From: Pseudonocardia sp. EC080619-01
Lineage (GTDB): Bacteria > Actinomycetota > Actinomycetes > Mycobacteriales > Pseudonocardiaceae
Assembly (NCBI RefSeq): GCF_001420995.1
Contig: NZ_CP012184.1
Coordinates: 4,696,501-4,760,500, forward strand
Direction: 5' to 3'
Length of the DNA: 64,000 bases
Under the pieces are notes generated by a model that worked only from the letters and a program-made list of their open reading frames with translations, searched no databases and was not told the DNA's origin. The position numbers and the translations under genes were made by a program. Of the stretch, positions 22,005 to 30,257 are shown piece after piece (positions within the stretch are counted from its first letter, which is position 1; each line of letters starts with the position of its first letter).

Positions 22005-23381
22005 GCAGGACCGACCGCAAGCAGATCGTGCTGGGCGCCTACTTCCCGGGCGTCAACCACGACACCGTCTGGAGCGACCCGGCCTCCGGCAGCCACATCG
22101 CCTGGGAGTCGTTCGAGCACTGGGCCCGCACCGCGGAGCGCGGGAAGCTCGACCTGCTGTTCCTCGCCGAGGGACTCCGGCTGCGCACCCGCGGCGGGGA
22201 GATCTTCGACCAGGACGTCGTCGGCCGTCCCGACACCTTCGGCGTGCTCGCCTCGATCGCCGCGGTCACCGAGCACATCGGGCTCGCCGGGACGATCAAC
22301 TCCACCTTCAACGAGCCGTACGAGCTGGTCCGCAAGTTCGCGACGCTCGACCTGCTCTCGGGTGGCCGCGCCGCCTGGAACGTCGTCACCAGTTCCGACG
22401 CGCCCACCGGCGAGAACTTCCGCCGCGGCGCGTACCTCGGCCACCACCAGCGCTACGAACGGGGGGGGGGAGACCCTGACGGCGGTCCGTGCGCTGTGGG
22501 ACTCGTGGGGCTCCGGCGCCGTCGTGGCCGACCCGGCGTCCGGGCGGTTCCTGCGCGACGGGCAGGTCGGCGACTTCGCGGTCGCCGGGAACCAGTTCGA
22601 CGTCGCCGGGCGGTTCACCACCCCGCGCAGCCCGCAGGGGCACCCGGTGGTCCTGCAGGCCGGCGAGTCCCCCGCGGGCCGCGACTTCGCCGCCGCCAAC
22701 GCGGACGCGATCTTCTCCCGCTACCAGAGGTTCGACGAGGCCCGCGCGTTCTACGACGACGTGAAGGCCCGGGTGCGCAAGGCCGGCCGCGACCCCGGCG
22801 AGGTGCGGATCCTGCCCAGCGCCGGCGTCGTCCTCGGCGACACCGGGGCCGAGGCCCGCGAGCGCCACGCGCACATCCACGACCAGCAGGTCGACCCGTG
22901 GACGTCGATCGTGCTCGCCGAGATGGTGTGGAACCGCGACCTGTCGGCGTTCGACCCCGACGGCCCGCTGCCCGACGTCGACCCCACGCCCGAGGCCCCG
23001 ACGTGGATCGAGGGGCGTGCCCCGCTGACCCAGGACGCCCACGCCACCGTCCGGGCCTGGCGCGAGCTCGCCGACGCCCACGGCTGGTCGCTGCGCGAGG
23101 TCGTCAAGCACGTGTTCGACCGGGCCGTGTTCGTCGGGACCCCGGAGCACGTCGCCGACGAGATCGACCGCTACGTCCAGGCCGACGCCAGCGACGGGTT
23201 CATCCTCGGCTCGCACGTCAGCCCGTCCGGGCTCGACGAGATCGTCGACCGGGTCGTCCCGATCCTGCAGGAGCGGGGTGTGTTCCGCACCGGGTACGAC
23301 GGCGGGACCCTGCGGGAGAACCTCGGCCTGGCCCCGCCGTCGCGGTTCGGCGAGCGACGCTCCCCGGCGGTGGCGTCATGA
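22001..23381 (+). pseudogene. NtaA/SnaA/DszA-like flavin monooxygenase, frameshifted at a run of 10 G
   Basis: If corrected, this is a 459-residue flavin monooxygenase. The first frame carries LGAYFPGVNHDTVWSDP, INSTFNEPYELVRKFATLD and WNVVTSSDAPTGENF up to HHQRYER. The rest (TAVRALWDSWGSGAVV, QAGESPAGRDFAA, VFVGTPEHVADEIDRYV) is one frame over. The switch lies in the G run at 22461-22470, one G too many for continuous reading. The upstream gene overlaps by ATGA and the binding-protein gene overlaps its end, so the operon is otherwise intact. Polymerase slippage, phase variation or sequencing error are all possible. Confidence 0.82.
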
Positions 23382-25036
23382 GGCTCCTCCGGTTCCCCGC
23401 GGCGCTGCGCCGCGGCCCGCTGTGCGACCTGCCCGCCGGGCGGTCGGCGGTGCTGCTCGCCGCCACCGCGCTCACGCTCACGGCCTGCGGGTCGGGTGCC
23501 GGTGCCGGCGGGGCAGGCGCCGACGCCGGCCCGCCCCGGCCGGGTGGCTCCCTGGTGTTCGCGGTGTCGTCGGACCAGGGCTGCGCCGACCCGCAGCAGG
23601 TGCAGAGCAACGACTCGATCTACGCCCTGCGCCAGGTCGTCGACTCGCTCACCGACCAGGACCCGGAGACGGGTGCGGTCGTCCCCTGGCTGGCGACGCG
23701 CTGGTCGTCGAACGCCGACGCGACGGCGTGGACGTTCACCCTCCGCCCGGGCGCGACGTTCTCCGACGGTGCCCCGGTCGACGCGGCCGCGGTGAAGGCG
23801 AACTTCGACCGGGTGCCGGAGCTCGGCGCCCGCGGCAGCCTGCCCAAGGGATATCTCGCCGGGTACACCGGGACCGACGTCACGAGCCCGACCGAGTTCA
23901 CCGTGCGGTTCTCCGAGCCCAACGTCCAGTTCCTGCAGGGCACCTCAACGCACAGCCTCGGCCTGCTGTCCCCGGCCGACGCCGCCCGGTCCGACGACGA
24001 CCGGTGCGCCGGCGTCGTCGGGTCCGGGCCCTTCACCCTCGAGCGCTACGCGAAGGACGACGTCACCGTGCTCGCGAAGCGGGCGGGCTACGACTGGGGC
24101 TCGTCGCTGTTCGGCCACCCCGGCGAGGCCTTCCTCGACCGGGCCGAGTTCCGTGTCGTCCCGGAGTCCGGGGTGCGGGCGGGCAGCGTCCAGTCCGGTG
24201 AGGTCGACGCGATCGCCAGCGTCGGGCAGCAGGACGAGGCCCCGCTGACCGCGGCCGGCGTGCAGCTCCCGGCCCGGCCGAACCCCGGCCTGCCGTTCGG
24301 CATCACGTTCAACCAGGCCACCCCGCTGGGTGCCGATCCGGCGGTCCGCGAGGCGTTGTCGCGGGGCATCGACCGCGACGAGGTCGTCGCCGCCGTCTAC
24401 CCGGGCCGGACCCGTGCGGCGACGAGCGCGCTGTCGTCGACAACGCCGTCCTACGCCGACCTGTCGGCACTCGTCGGGTACGACCCGGCCGCGGCGACGG
24501 CCGCGCTGGACCGTGCGGGGTGGGTGCCCGGTCCGGACGGCATCCGGGCGAAGGGGGCGCAGAAGCTCACCGTGCCGCTGACGTTCGCGCAGAACATCGG
24601 GACCACGAAGCCCGCACTCGAGCTGATCCAGCAGCAGCTGCGCCGGATCGGGGTCGACCTCCAGCTGCGCGAGGTCCAGATCGCCGAGACCCAGGCCGTC
24701 CTCGACGGCGGTGACTTCGTCGCCGCCTGGGGCAACCTGACCCGGGCCGACCCGGACATCCTGCGCTCGACGTACGGGACCGAGGGGGCGAACCGCTACC
24801 GGCTCCCGGCCGGGCCGCTGCAGGCCCCGCTCGTGGAGCAGGCCTCCACCGTGGACCCCGTGCGGCGCGCGGACCTGGCCGGGCAGGCACAGCGGCTGCT
24901 CGCCGAGCGCTTCGACACTGCGCCGGTCGTCGAGCTCACCACGGTGCTCGGCGTCGGTCCGGACGCGCACGGCGTCACCTTCGACGCCTCCTCGCGGATC
25001 CAGCTGCACGACGCCTGGAAGTCCGACGCGCGATGA
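23378..25036 (+). CDS. ABC transporter solute-binding lipoprotein, family 5
   Basis: This 552-residue DppA/OppA-type extracellular binding protein has a signal peptide and lipobox LTAC. The mature part starts GGSLVFAVSSDQGCADP. Family landmarks are PWLATRWSSNADATAWTFTLRPG, GSGPFTLERY and REALSRGIDRDEVVAAVYPG. ATG overlaps the monooxygenase stop. Its ligand is likely the substrate of the two flavin monooxygenases upstream, by operon context. It is not a close duplicate of the protein at 3439. Confidence 0.88.
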   Translation: MRLLRFPAALRRGPLCDLPAGRSAVLLAATALTLTACGSGAGAGGAGADAGPPRPGGSLVFAVSSDQGCADPQQVQSNDSIYALRQVVDSLTDQDPETGAVVPWLATRWSSNADATAWTFTLRPGATFSDGAPVDAAAVKANFDRVPELGARGSLPKGYLAGYTGTDVTSPTEFTVRFSEPNVQFLQGTSTHSLGLLSPADAARSDDDRCAGVVGSGPFTLERYAKDDVTVLAKRAGYDWGSSLFGHPGEAFLDRAEFRVVPESGVRAGSVQSGEVDAIASVGQQDEAPLTAAGVQLPARPNPGLPFGITFNQATPLGADPAVREALSRGIDRDEVVAAVYPGRTRAATSALSSTTPSYADLSALVGYDPAAATAALDRAGWVPGPDGIRAKGAQKLTVPLTFAQNIGTTKPALELIQQQLRRIGVDLQLREVQIAETQAVLDGGDFVAAWGNLTRADPDILRSTYGTEGANRYRLPAGPLQAPLVEQASTVDPVRRADLAGQAQRLLAERFDTAPVVELTTVLGVGPDAHGVTFDASSRIQLHDAWKSDAR

Positions 25037-25073
25037 CCCGCCGGCGTGACGTGATCGTTCCCTCGGAGGCGGT

Positions 25074-26033
25074 GTGAGTACCGCGTACCTGCTTCGCCGG
25101 CTCGGGCTCGCCGCCGTCGTCCTCTGGGCCGCGTGGACGGTGTCGTTCGTCGTGCTCTACCTGCTGCCCGGCGACCCGGTCGCGACGATGGCCGGGGCGT
25201 CCGACGGGGAGCCGCCCACGCCGGCGGAGCTCGACGCGCTGCGTGCCCGCTACGGCCTGGACCAGCCGCCGGCGGTCCAGTACGTCACCAGGCTGTGGGC
25301 CGCGCTGCAGGGTGACCTCGGCACGTCGTTCGCGACCGGGCAGGACGTCCGGTCCGCGGTCGCCGACGCGCTGCCGCCGACGCTGCAGATGGCCGGGGTG
25401 GGCCTGCTCGTCGCCGTCGCCGGCGGGACCGCGGTCGCGGTCGCCGCGACCTGGACCCGGTCCGGGCGGCTGCGGCAGCTGCTGTGGTCGCTGCCGTCGC
25501 TGGCGGTGTCGATGCCGGTGTTCTGGGTCGGGCTGATGCTGGTGCAGCTGTTCTCGTTCCGGCTCGGCTGGCTCCCGTCGGTCGGCGACCGCGGGCCCGG
25601 GTCGCTGGTGCTGCCGGCGATCACGCTCGGGCTGCCGACCGGTGCCCTGATCGCACAGGTGCTGGCGAAGAGCCTCGAACGGTCGCTGGAGGCTCCGTTC
25701 GTGACGACCGCCCGCGCCAAGGGCATCGGAGAGGCGGCGGTGCACCTGCGGCACGCGCTGGGCAACGCGGCGATCCCCGCCCTGACGGTGCTGGGCTACG
25801 TCGTCGGGAACCTGCTCGCCGGGTCGGTGGTCGTCGAGACCGTCTTCACCCGGCCCGGCCTCGGCCGGCTCACCGTCGCCTCGGTGGGTGCGCAGGACAT
25901 CCCGGTCGTGCAGGGCGTGGTGCTGTTCGCGGCGCTCGCGTTCGTCGTCGTGAACCTGCTCGTGGACCTCGCGTACCCGCTGCTCGACCCGCGCATCGCC
26001 ACCACCACCGTCGCCGCCGGAGGGACCCGATGA
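25074..26033 (+). CDS. ABC transporter permease, DppB/OppB type
   Basis: This 319-residue permease opens with a membrane segment and YLLPGDPVATMAG. About six membrane segments follow, with the EAA loop near TTARAKGIGEAAVHLRHALGNAAIP. GTG has GGAGG 5 nt upstream. It is coupled to the DppC-type gene, whose ATG overlaps its stop. Confidence 0.9.
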   Translation: MSTAYLLRRLGLAAVVLWAAWTVSFVVLYLLPGDPVATMAGASDGEPPTPAELDALRARYGLDQPPAVQYVTRLWAALQGDLGTSFATGQDVRSAVADALPPTLQMAGVGLLVAVAGGTAVAVAATWTRSGRLRQLLWSLPSLAVSMPVFWVGLMLVQLFSFRLGWLPSVGDRGPGSLVLPAITLGLPTGALIAQVLAKSLERSLEAPFVTTARAKGIGEAAVHLRHALGNAAIPALTVLGYVVGNLLAGSVVVETVFTRPGLGRLTVASVGAQDIPVVQGVVLFAALAFVVVNLLVDLAYPLLDPRIATTTVAAGGTR

Positions 26034-26950
26034 CGCTCCTGGACCGCGCCACCCCCGATCTCGCGACCGGTACCGGCTCCACCGGTCGCGTGGAGCCGCG
26101 CCGGGCCGGGCGGCGTGGTGGTGCGCCGGCCCGGCTCGGCCGGTTCCTCCGTGGCAGGCCCGGCCTGGTCGCGGCCGTCGCCGTCGTGCTGCTGGTGCTC
26201 GTCGCCGCGTTCGTGCCGTCGGTGCTCGCGCCCGGTGACCCCGCGATCGGCGACACCGCGCAGCGGATGCTGCCCCCGGGGCCGGGCCACTGGTTCGGCA
26301 CCGATCATCTCGGCCGCGACATCTGGACCCGGGTGGTGCACGGCGCGTCGCTGTCGCTGCAGGCCACGGTGATCGCGGTGGCCGTCGCGCTCGTCGTCGG
26401 CGGCGCGATCGGGCTGCTCGCCGGCTTCGCCGGCGGCTGGGTCGACGAGATCCTCATGCGCGGTGTCGACGTGCTGCTCGCGATCCCGGCGATCCTGCTG
26501 TCGCTGGCGCTGATCACCGCACTCGGGTTCGGCACCGTCAAGGTAGCGATCGCGGTCGGGGTGGCGAGCATCGCGAGCTTCGCCCGGGTGATGCGGGCGG
26601 AGACGTTGCGGGTGCGTCGCTCGCTCTACGTCGAGGCGGCCCGCGCGGTCGGGACCCGCTGGTACACCTCGCTGCTGCGGCACGTCCTGCCGAACGCCGC
26701 CGGACCGGTCGCGGTACTCGCCGTGCTCGAGTTCGGGCTCGCGATCCTGGCCGTCTCGGCGCTGTCGTTCCTCGGCTACGGCGCCCCGCCACCTGCCTCC
26801 GAGTGGGGATCGCTCGTCGCCGACGGCCGCAACTACCTGGCGACAGCCTGGTGGATCTGCGCGATGCCCGGCCTCGTCGTCGCGGCCACCGTGCTGTCGG
26901 TCAACCGGATCTCCCGCGCGCTGGACGGCGAGTGGGGGCGGTCGCGGTGA
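26030..26950 (+). CDS. ABC transporter permease, DppC/OppC type
   Basis: This 306-residue permease has an extended cytoplasmic N-terminus, then a membrane segment and HWFGTDHLGRDIWTRVVHGA. The EAA loop is at YVEAARAVGTRWYTSLLRHVLPN. The C-terminus has SALSFLGYGAPPPASEWGSLVADG, typical of DppC. Both ends overlap neighbouring genes. Confidence 0.9.
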   Translation: MTLLDRATPDLATGTGSTGRVEPRRAGRRGGAPARLGRFLRGRPGLVAAVAVVLLVLVAAFVPSVLAPGDPAIGDTAQRMLPPGPGHWFGTDHLGRDIWTRVVHGASLSLQATVIAVAVALVVGGAIGLLAGFAGGWVDEILMRGVDVLLAIPAILLSLALITALGFGTVKVAIAVGVASIASFARVMRAETLRVRRSLYVEAARAVGTRWYTSLLRHVLPNAAGPVAVLAVLEFGLAILAVSALSFLGYGAPPPASEWGSLVADGRNYLATAWWICAMPGLVVAATVLSVNRISRALDGEWGRSR

Positions 26951-28575
26951 GCGCGTTGCTGCAGGTCCGCGGCCTGGAGGTGACCTACCGCGGCAGCGCG
27001 GGCCCGGTGCACGCCGTGCGCGGGATCGACCTGGACGTCGGGCCCGGGGAGGTCGTCGCCGTCGTCGGGGAGTCCGGGTCGGGCAAGTCCACGCTCGCCC
27101 AGGCCGTGATCGGGCTGCTCCCGGAGGCCGGCGCCGTCACCGCGGGCACCGTCACCCTCGACGGCCGGGAGCTGACCGGGCTCCCGGAGAAGCGGTACCG
27201 CACCGTCCGCGGTGCCGGGATCGGGCTCGTCCCGCAGGACCCGGGCGTCGCGCTCAACCCGGTGCAGAGGGTGGGCGCGCAGGTCGCCGAGGTGCTGCGC
27301 GCGCACGGGCTCGCGGACCGGCGGTCGGCACCCGCGCGCGCCGTGGAGCTGCTGGAGCAGGCCGGGCTGCCGGACCCCGGGACCCGGGCCGGGCAGTACC
27401 CGCACGAGCTGTCGGGCGGGATGCGGCAGCGGGTGCTGATCGCGATCGCGATCGCCGCCGGACCGTCCCTGGTGATCGCGGACGAGCCGACCAGCGCACT
27501 CGACGCCACCGTCGCCCGGCGGATCCTCGACCACCTGGACACGCTGCGCCGCGACCTCGGGACCGCGCTGCTGCTGATCACGCACGACCTGGCCGTCGCC
27601 GCCGACCGGGCCGATCGGATCGTCGTCATGCGGGAGGGGCGGGTCGTGGAGCAGGGCGTGCCGTCCGCACTGCTCGCCGATGCGGCCGATCCCTACACCC
27701 GGGAGCTGCTGGCCGCCGCGCCCGGCCTGGCTGTGACCGCCCCGCCCGCCCCGGCACCCGTCGCAGCGGGTGCGGCGCCGGTCGCCGAGGTGCGCGACCT
27801 GGTGAAGGAGTTCCCGCTGCCGCGGCGGCGGGGGGAGTGGCGGCGCCGCACCCACCGGGCGGTCGACGGCGTGTCCTTCACCGTCGCGCGCGGCGAGACC
27901 CTCGCCCTGGTGGGCGAGTCCGGCTCCGGGAAGTCGACGACGGCGCGGCTGCTGCTGCGCATGGAGGACCCCACCTCGGGTCGGGTCCTGATCGGCGGCG
28001 ACGACGTCACCACCGTCCGCGGCGGGGAGTGGCGGGCGCTGCGTCGGCGGGCCCAGCTGATCTACCAGAACCCGTACGCGTCGCTGGACCCGCGCTTCGC
28101 GGTGCGCGAGACCGTCACCGAGCCGCTGCGTGCGTTCGGCGTGGGCACCGCCGCCGAGCAGGACGCGCGGGCCGCCGAGCTCGTCGGCCGGGTGGCCCTG
28201 CCCGCCGGCGTGCTCGACCGGCGTCCCGCGGAGCTCTCCGGCGGGCAGCGGCAGCGGGTCGCGATCGCCAGGGCGCTGGCGCTGTCCCCGGACCTCGTCG
28301 TCTGCGACGAGCCGGTGTCCGCGCTCGACGTGTCGGTCCAGGCCCAGGTGCTGGAGCTGCTCGCCGAGCTGCAGGAACGCGACGGGCTCGCCTACCTCTT
28401 CATCTCGCACGACCTCGCCGTGGTCCGGCGGGTGGCGCACCGCACCGGCGTCCTGCGGGACGGCCGGCTGCGTGAGCTGCGGCCCACCGCCGAGCTGTTC
28501 GACGACCCGCGGGACGACCACACCCGGGAGCTTCTCGCTGCGATCGCCGGTAGACGGGCGGGGGTGGTGACTTGA
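26947..28575 (+). CDS. Dual-ATPase ABC transporter protein (DppD-DppF fusion)
   Basis: This 542-residue protein has two ABC domains. The first has GESGSGKST, LSGGMRQR and LVIADEPTSALDATV. The second has GESGSGKSTT, LSGGQRQR and LVVCDEPVSALDVSV. The linker is Pro/Ala-rich around residue 265. GTG overlaps the permease stop. A further short ORF begins inside its stop codon. It powers the transporter of the riboswitch operon. Confidence 0.92.
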   Translation: MSALLQVRGLEVTYRGSAGPVHAVRGIDLDVGPGEVVAVVGESGSGKSTLAQAVIGLLPEAGAVTAGTVTLDGRELTGLPEKRYRTVRGAGIGLVPQDPGVALNPVQRVGAQVAEVLRAHGLADRRSAPARAVELLEQAGLPDPGTRAGQYPHELSGGMRQRVLIAIAIAAGPSLVIADEPTSALDATVARRILDHLDTLRRDLGTALLLITHDLAVAADRADRIVVMREGRVVEQGVPSALLADAADPYTRELLAAAPGLAVTAPPAPAPVAAGAAPVAEVRDLVKEFPLPRRRGEWRRRTHRAVDGVSFTVARGETLALVGESGSGKSTTARLLLRMEDPTSGRVLIGGDDVTTVRGGEWRALRRRAQLIYQNPYASLDPRFAVRETVTEPLRAFGVGTAAEQDARAAELVGRVALPAGVLDRRPAELSGGQRQRVAIARALALSPDLVVCDEPVSALDVSVQAQVLELLAELQERDGLAYLFISHDLAVVRRVAHRTGVLRDGRLRELRPTAELFDDPRDDHTRELLAAIAGRRAGVVT

Positions 28576-28649
28576 CCCGCACCGTCCTGTCCCGGCGGCG
28601 AGTCATCGACTACGTGCGGGTGTGCACCACGCGCTGTCCGCCGAGGTGA
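28572..28649 (+). CDS. Possible leader peptide overlapping the ATPase stop
   Basis: TTG at 28572 overlaps the TGA of the ATPase gene and opens a 25-residue ORF containing LSRRRVIDYVRVCTTRCP. This fits the R-R-x-[VI]-[DI]...R-V...C pattern of the sulfur leader peptides and has two cysteines. The TTG start and the lack of attenuator space before the gene at 28696 lower confidence. Chance resemblance cannot be excluded. Confidence 0.4.
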   Translation: MTRTVLSRRRVIDYVRVCTTRCPPR

Positions 28650-28695
28650 TCGACCCGATCCCCGAGGCACCCTGAGACCACAGGAGACAGACACG

Positions 28696-28923
28696 ATGAG
28701 TGCACCGACCCTGCCCCCGCCGGGGGCGACGACCGATCCCGGGACCCGGCTGCTCGACAGCCTGGAGGCCCTCGTCCGGCGGCACCGCGCGCTGCGCACC
28801 GCAGGCCCCGACGGGGTCTCCGACCGCGCCGACGTGCTGCACGCCGAGCTGATCACCGCCGAGGTCGCGCAGCAGCTGGCGGTGGCGCGCAACGCGCTGC
28901 GCCGCCGTCCCCGGACGGCCTGA
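28696..28923 (+). CDS. Small hypothetical protein, 75 residues
   Basis: ATG has AGGAGA about 9 nt upstream. The protein has a Pro-rich N-terminus, then a helical, charged body (LLDSLEALVRRHRALRT, ADVLHAELITAEVAQQLAVARNALRRR) with no membrane segment or cysteine. It follows the leader-like ORF at 28572 and ends just before a strong terminator, so it is the last gene of the riboswitch operon region. I do not recognise a family. Confidence 0.6.
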   Translation: MSAPTLPPPGATTDPGTRLLDSLEALVRRHRALRTAGPDGVSDRADVLHAELITAEVAQQLAVARNALRRRPRTA

Positions 28924-28932
28924 TCCCGCACA

Positions 28933-28976
28933 CCGGACGGCCCGGCCCCGCACGCTCGCGGGGCCGGGCCGTCCGG
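28933..28976. terminator. Bidirectional terminator hairpin
   Basis: CCGGACGGCCCGGCCCCGC and its exact reverse complement form a 19-bp perfect stem with a 6-nt loop (ACGCTC). It lies between the convergent 75-residue ORF and the carbonic anhydrase gene. Confidence 0.8.
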
Positions 28977-28988
28977 GGTCGCGGGGCC

Positions 28989-29477
28989 TCAGACGACCTC
29001 GTTCAGCTTCCCGGTCGCGACGTCGAAGACGAAGCCGCGGACCGAGTCCTTCCGCGGGACGAACGGGTTGGCCGTGATCCGGGCGATCGACTGGCGGACG
29101 TCGCCGTCGAGGTCGGGAAAGGCCTCGGCGGCCCACTCCGGCTTGATCCCGGTGTCGTCCTGGACGGACTTCTTGAAGTCGTCGTCGGTGAAGGTCAGCA
29201 TCCCGCAGTCGGTGTGGTGGATGAGGATGATCTCCTCGGTCCCCAGCAGCCGCTGGCTGATGGCCAGCGAGCGGATCTCGTCGTCGGTGACGACACCGCC
29301 GGCGTTGCGGATGACGTGCGCCTCGCCCTCGTTCAGGCCGAGGATGCGGTAGACGTCCAGCCGGGCGTCCATGCAGGCGACGACGGCGACCTTCTTCGCC
29401 GGCGGGAGGGGCAGCGGGCCGGAGAAGCTCTCGGCGTAGCGGGCGTTGTTCGCGAGCAGATCGTCGGTGACGGACAC
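28989..29477 (-). CDS. Beta-class carbonic anhydrase, Rv1284-like
   Basis: This 162-residue cytoplasmic zinc enzyme interconverts CO2 and bicarbonate. Zn ligands are Cys35, His88 and Cys91, and the catalytic Asp37/Arg39 dyad is in CMDAR. Near-identity to mycobacterial Rv1284 is visible over long blocks such as ARLDVYRILGLNEGEAHVIR and TDCGMLTFTDDDFKKSVQD. GTG start has AGGGAG 6 nt upstream. In Mycobacterium tuberculosis Rv1284 lies next to the sulfate-activation genes cysDN. Here it closes the sulfur island and has an FWPSRR-type leader ORF about 100 nt upstream. Confidence 0.93.
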   Translation of the reverse strand: MSVTDDLLANNARYAESFSGPLPLPPAKKVAVVACMDARLDVYRILGLNEGEAHVIRNAGGVVTDDEIRSLAISQRLLGTEEIILIHHTDCGMLTFTDDDFKKSVQDDTGIKPEWAAEAFPDLDGDVRQSIARITANPFVPRKDSVRGFVFDVATGKLNEVV

Positions 29478-29577
29478 GGTGGCTCCCTGACGGTGGGTCG
29501 GTGATCGCGGGCGTCGTGCCCGCGGACCTGGGCACGGGGACGGCCGCGCCGCGACCCGGGAGTCGGTGCCGGGGTCG

Positions 29578-29655
29578 CTACGCGGCCCACCGACAGAGCT
29601 CGTCGAACGCGGTGATGCGACGGCTGGGCCAGAACGGTTCGAGCCGGGTGCGCAT
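29578..29655 (-). CDS. Small leader-like ORF, FWPSRR...ELC family, before carbonic anhydrase
   Basis: This 25-residue ORF (ATG 29655) contains LEPFWPSRRITAFDELC. It shares L-E-x-F-W-P-S-R-R, A and E-L-C with the ORF at 20054-20164. It stands 100 nt upstream of the carbonic anhydrase. No Shine-Dalgarno sequence is seen, so it may be leaderless. Apart from it, 29478-29769 shows only non-coding sequence. The similarity between the two small ORFs is the main evidence that both are real. Confidence 0.55.
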   Translation of the reverse strand: MRTRLEPFWPSRRITAFDELCRWAA

Positions 29656-29769
29656 CACCGCATGATTCGATCGCGGACCGCCGCCGCCGGGCAAGCGCGC
29701 GTCCGCACGGTGGTACGGCGGCGGCCGTGTCCGGACACGGCCGCCGTCGCACCGGGGTCCCGGTCCGGG

Positions 29770-30171
29770 TCAGCCCTCCGGGAACGCGAAGAACTCGAGC
29801 GCGATGTTGTCCGGGTCGCGGAACGAGAGCCCGCTGCCGTAGTGCCCCTTCTTGACGCCGCCGTGCGCGATGCCCAGGTCGGTCAGCTTCTGCGCCCACT
29901 GTTCCAGCTCGGCCTGCGAGCCGACGGCGAACCCGACGTGGTCCAGGCCGGTGCGCTCCTCGTCGAAGGAGTCCTTCGACTCGCGCCCCTGGTGGGTGTG
30001 CAGGCCGAACAGCATGCCGCCGTCCAGCGCGAAGACGGTGTGGTGGAAGCGGCCGCCCTCCTCGTCCTCGACCAGTACCGGATCGGCGCCGAACAGGGCC
30101 GAGTACCACTTCGTGCTGCGCTCGATGTCGCCCACGGTCAGCGCGACGTGCTGCAGTCCGGGGAAAGCCAC
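29770..30171 (-). CDS. VOC-family (glyoxalase-fold) protein
   Basis: This 133-residue protein has two beta-alpha-beta-beta-beta modules of the vicinal oxygen chelate fold (LQHVALTVGDIERSTKWYSALFG, GLDHVGFAVGSQAELEQWAQKL) and a C-terminal FRDPDNIALEFFAF. Metal-ligand-type His and Glu residues are present, so a lyase, dioxygenase or resistance function is possible. GTG start has GGGAG 8 nt upstream; a longer frame upstream is unlikely. The gene lies alone downstream of the arabinosyltransferase. Confidence 0.82.
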   Translation of the reverse strand: MAFPGLQHVALTVGDIERSTKWYSALFGADPVLVEDEEGGRFHHTVFALDGGMLFGLHTHQGRESKDSFDEERTGLDHVGFAVGSQAELEQWAQKLTDLGIAHGGVKKGHYGSGLSFRDPDNIALEFFAFPEG

Positions 30172-30257
30172 GATGAAGCTCCCTTGCTCCTTGCGTGCAG
30201 GTATCCGCACCTGTCTATCAGTGGTGTCCCGGCACCGGCCCCTCCGAGCGGACGGGC

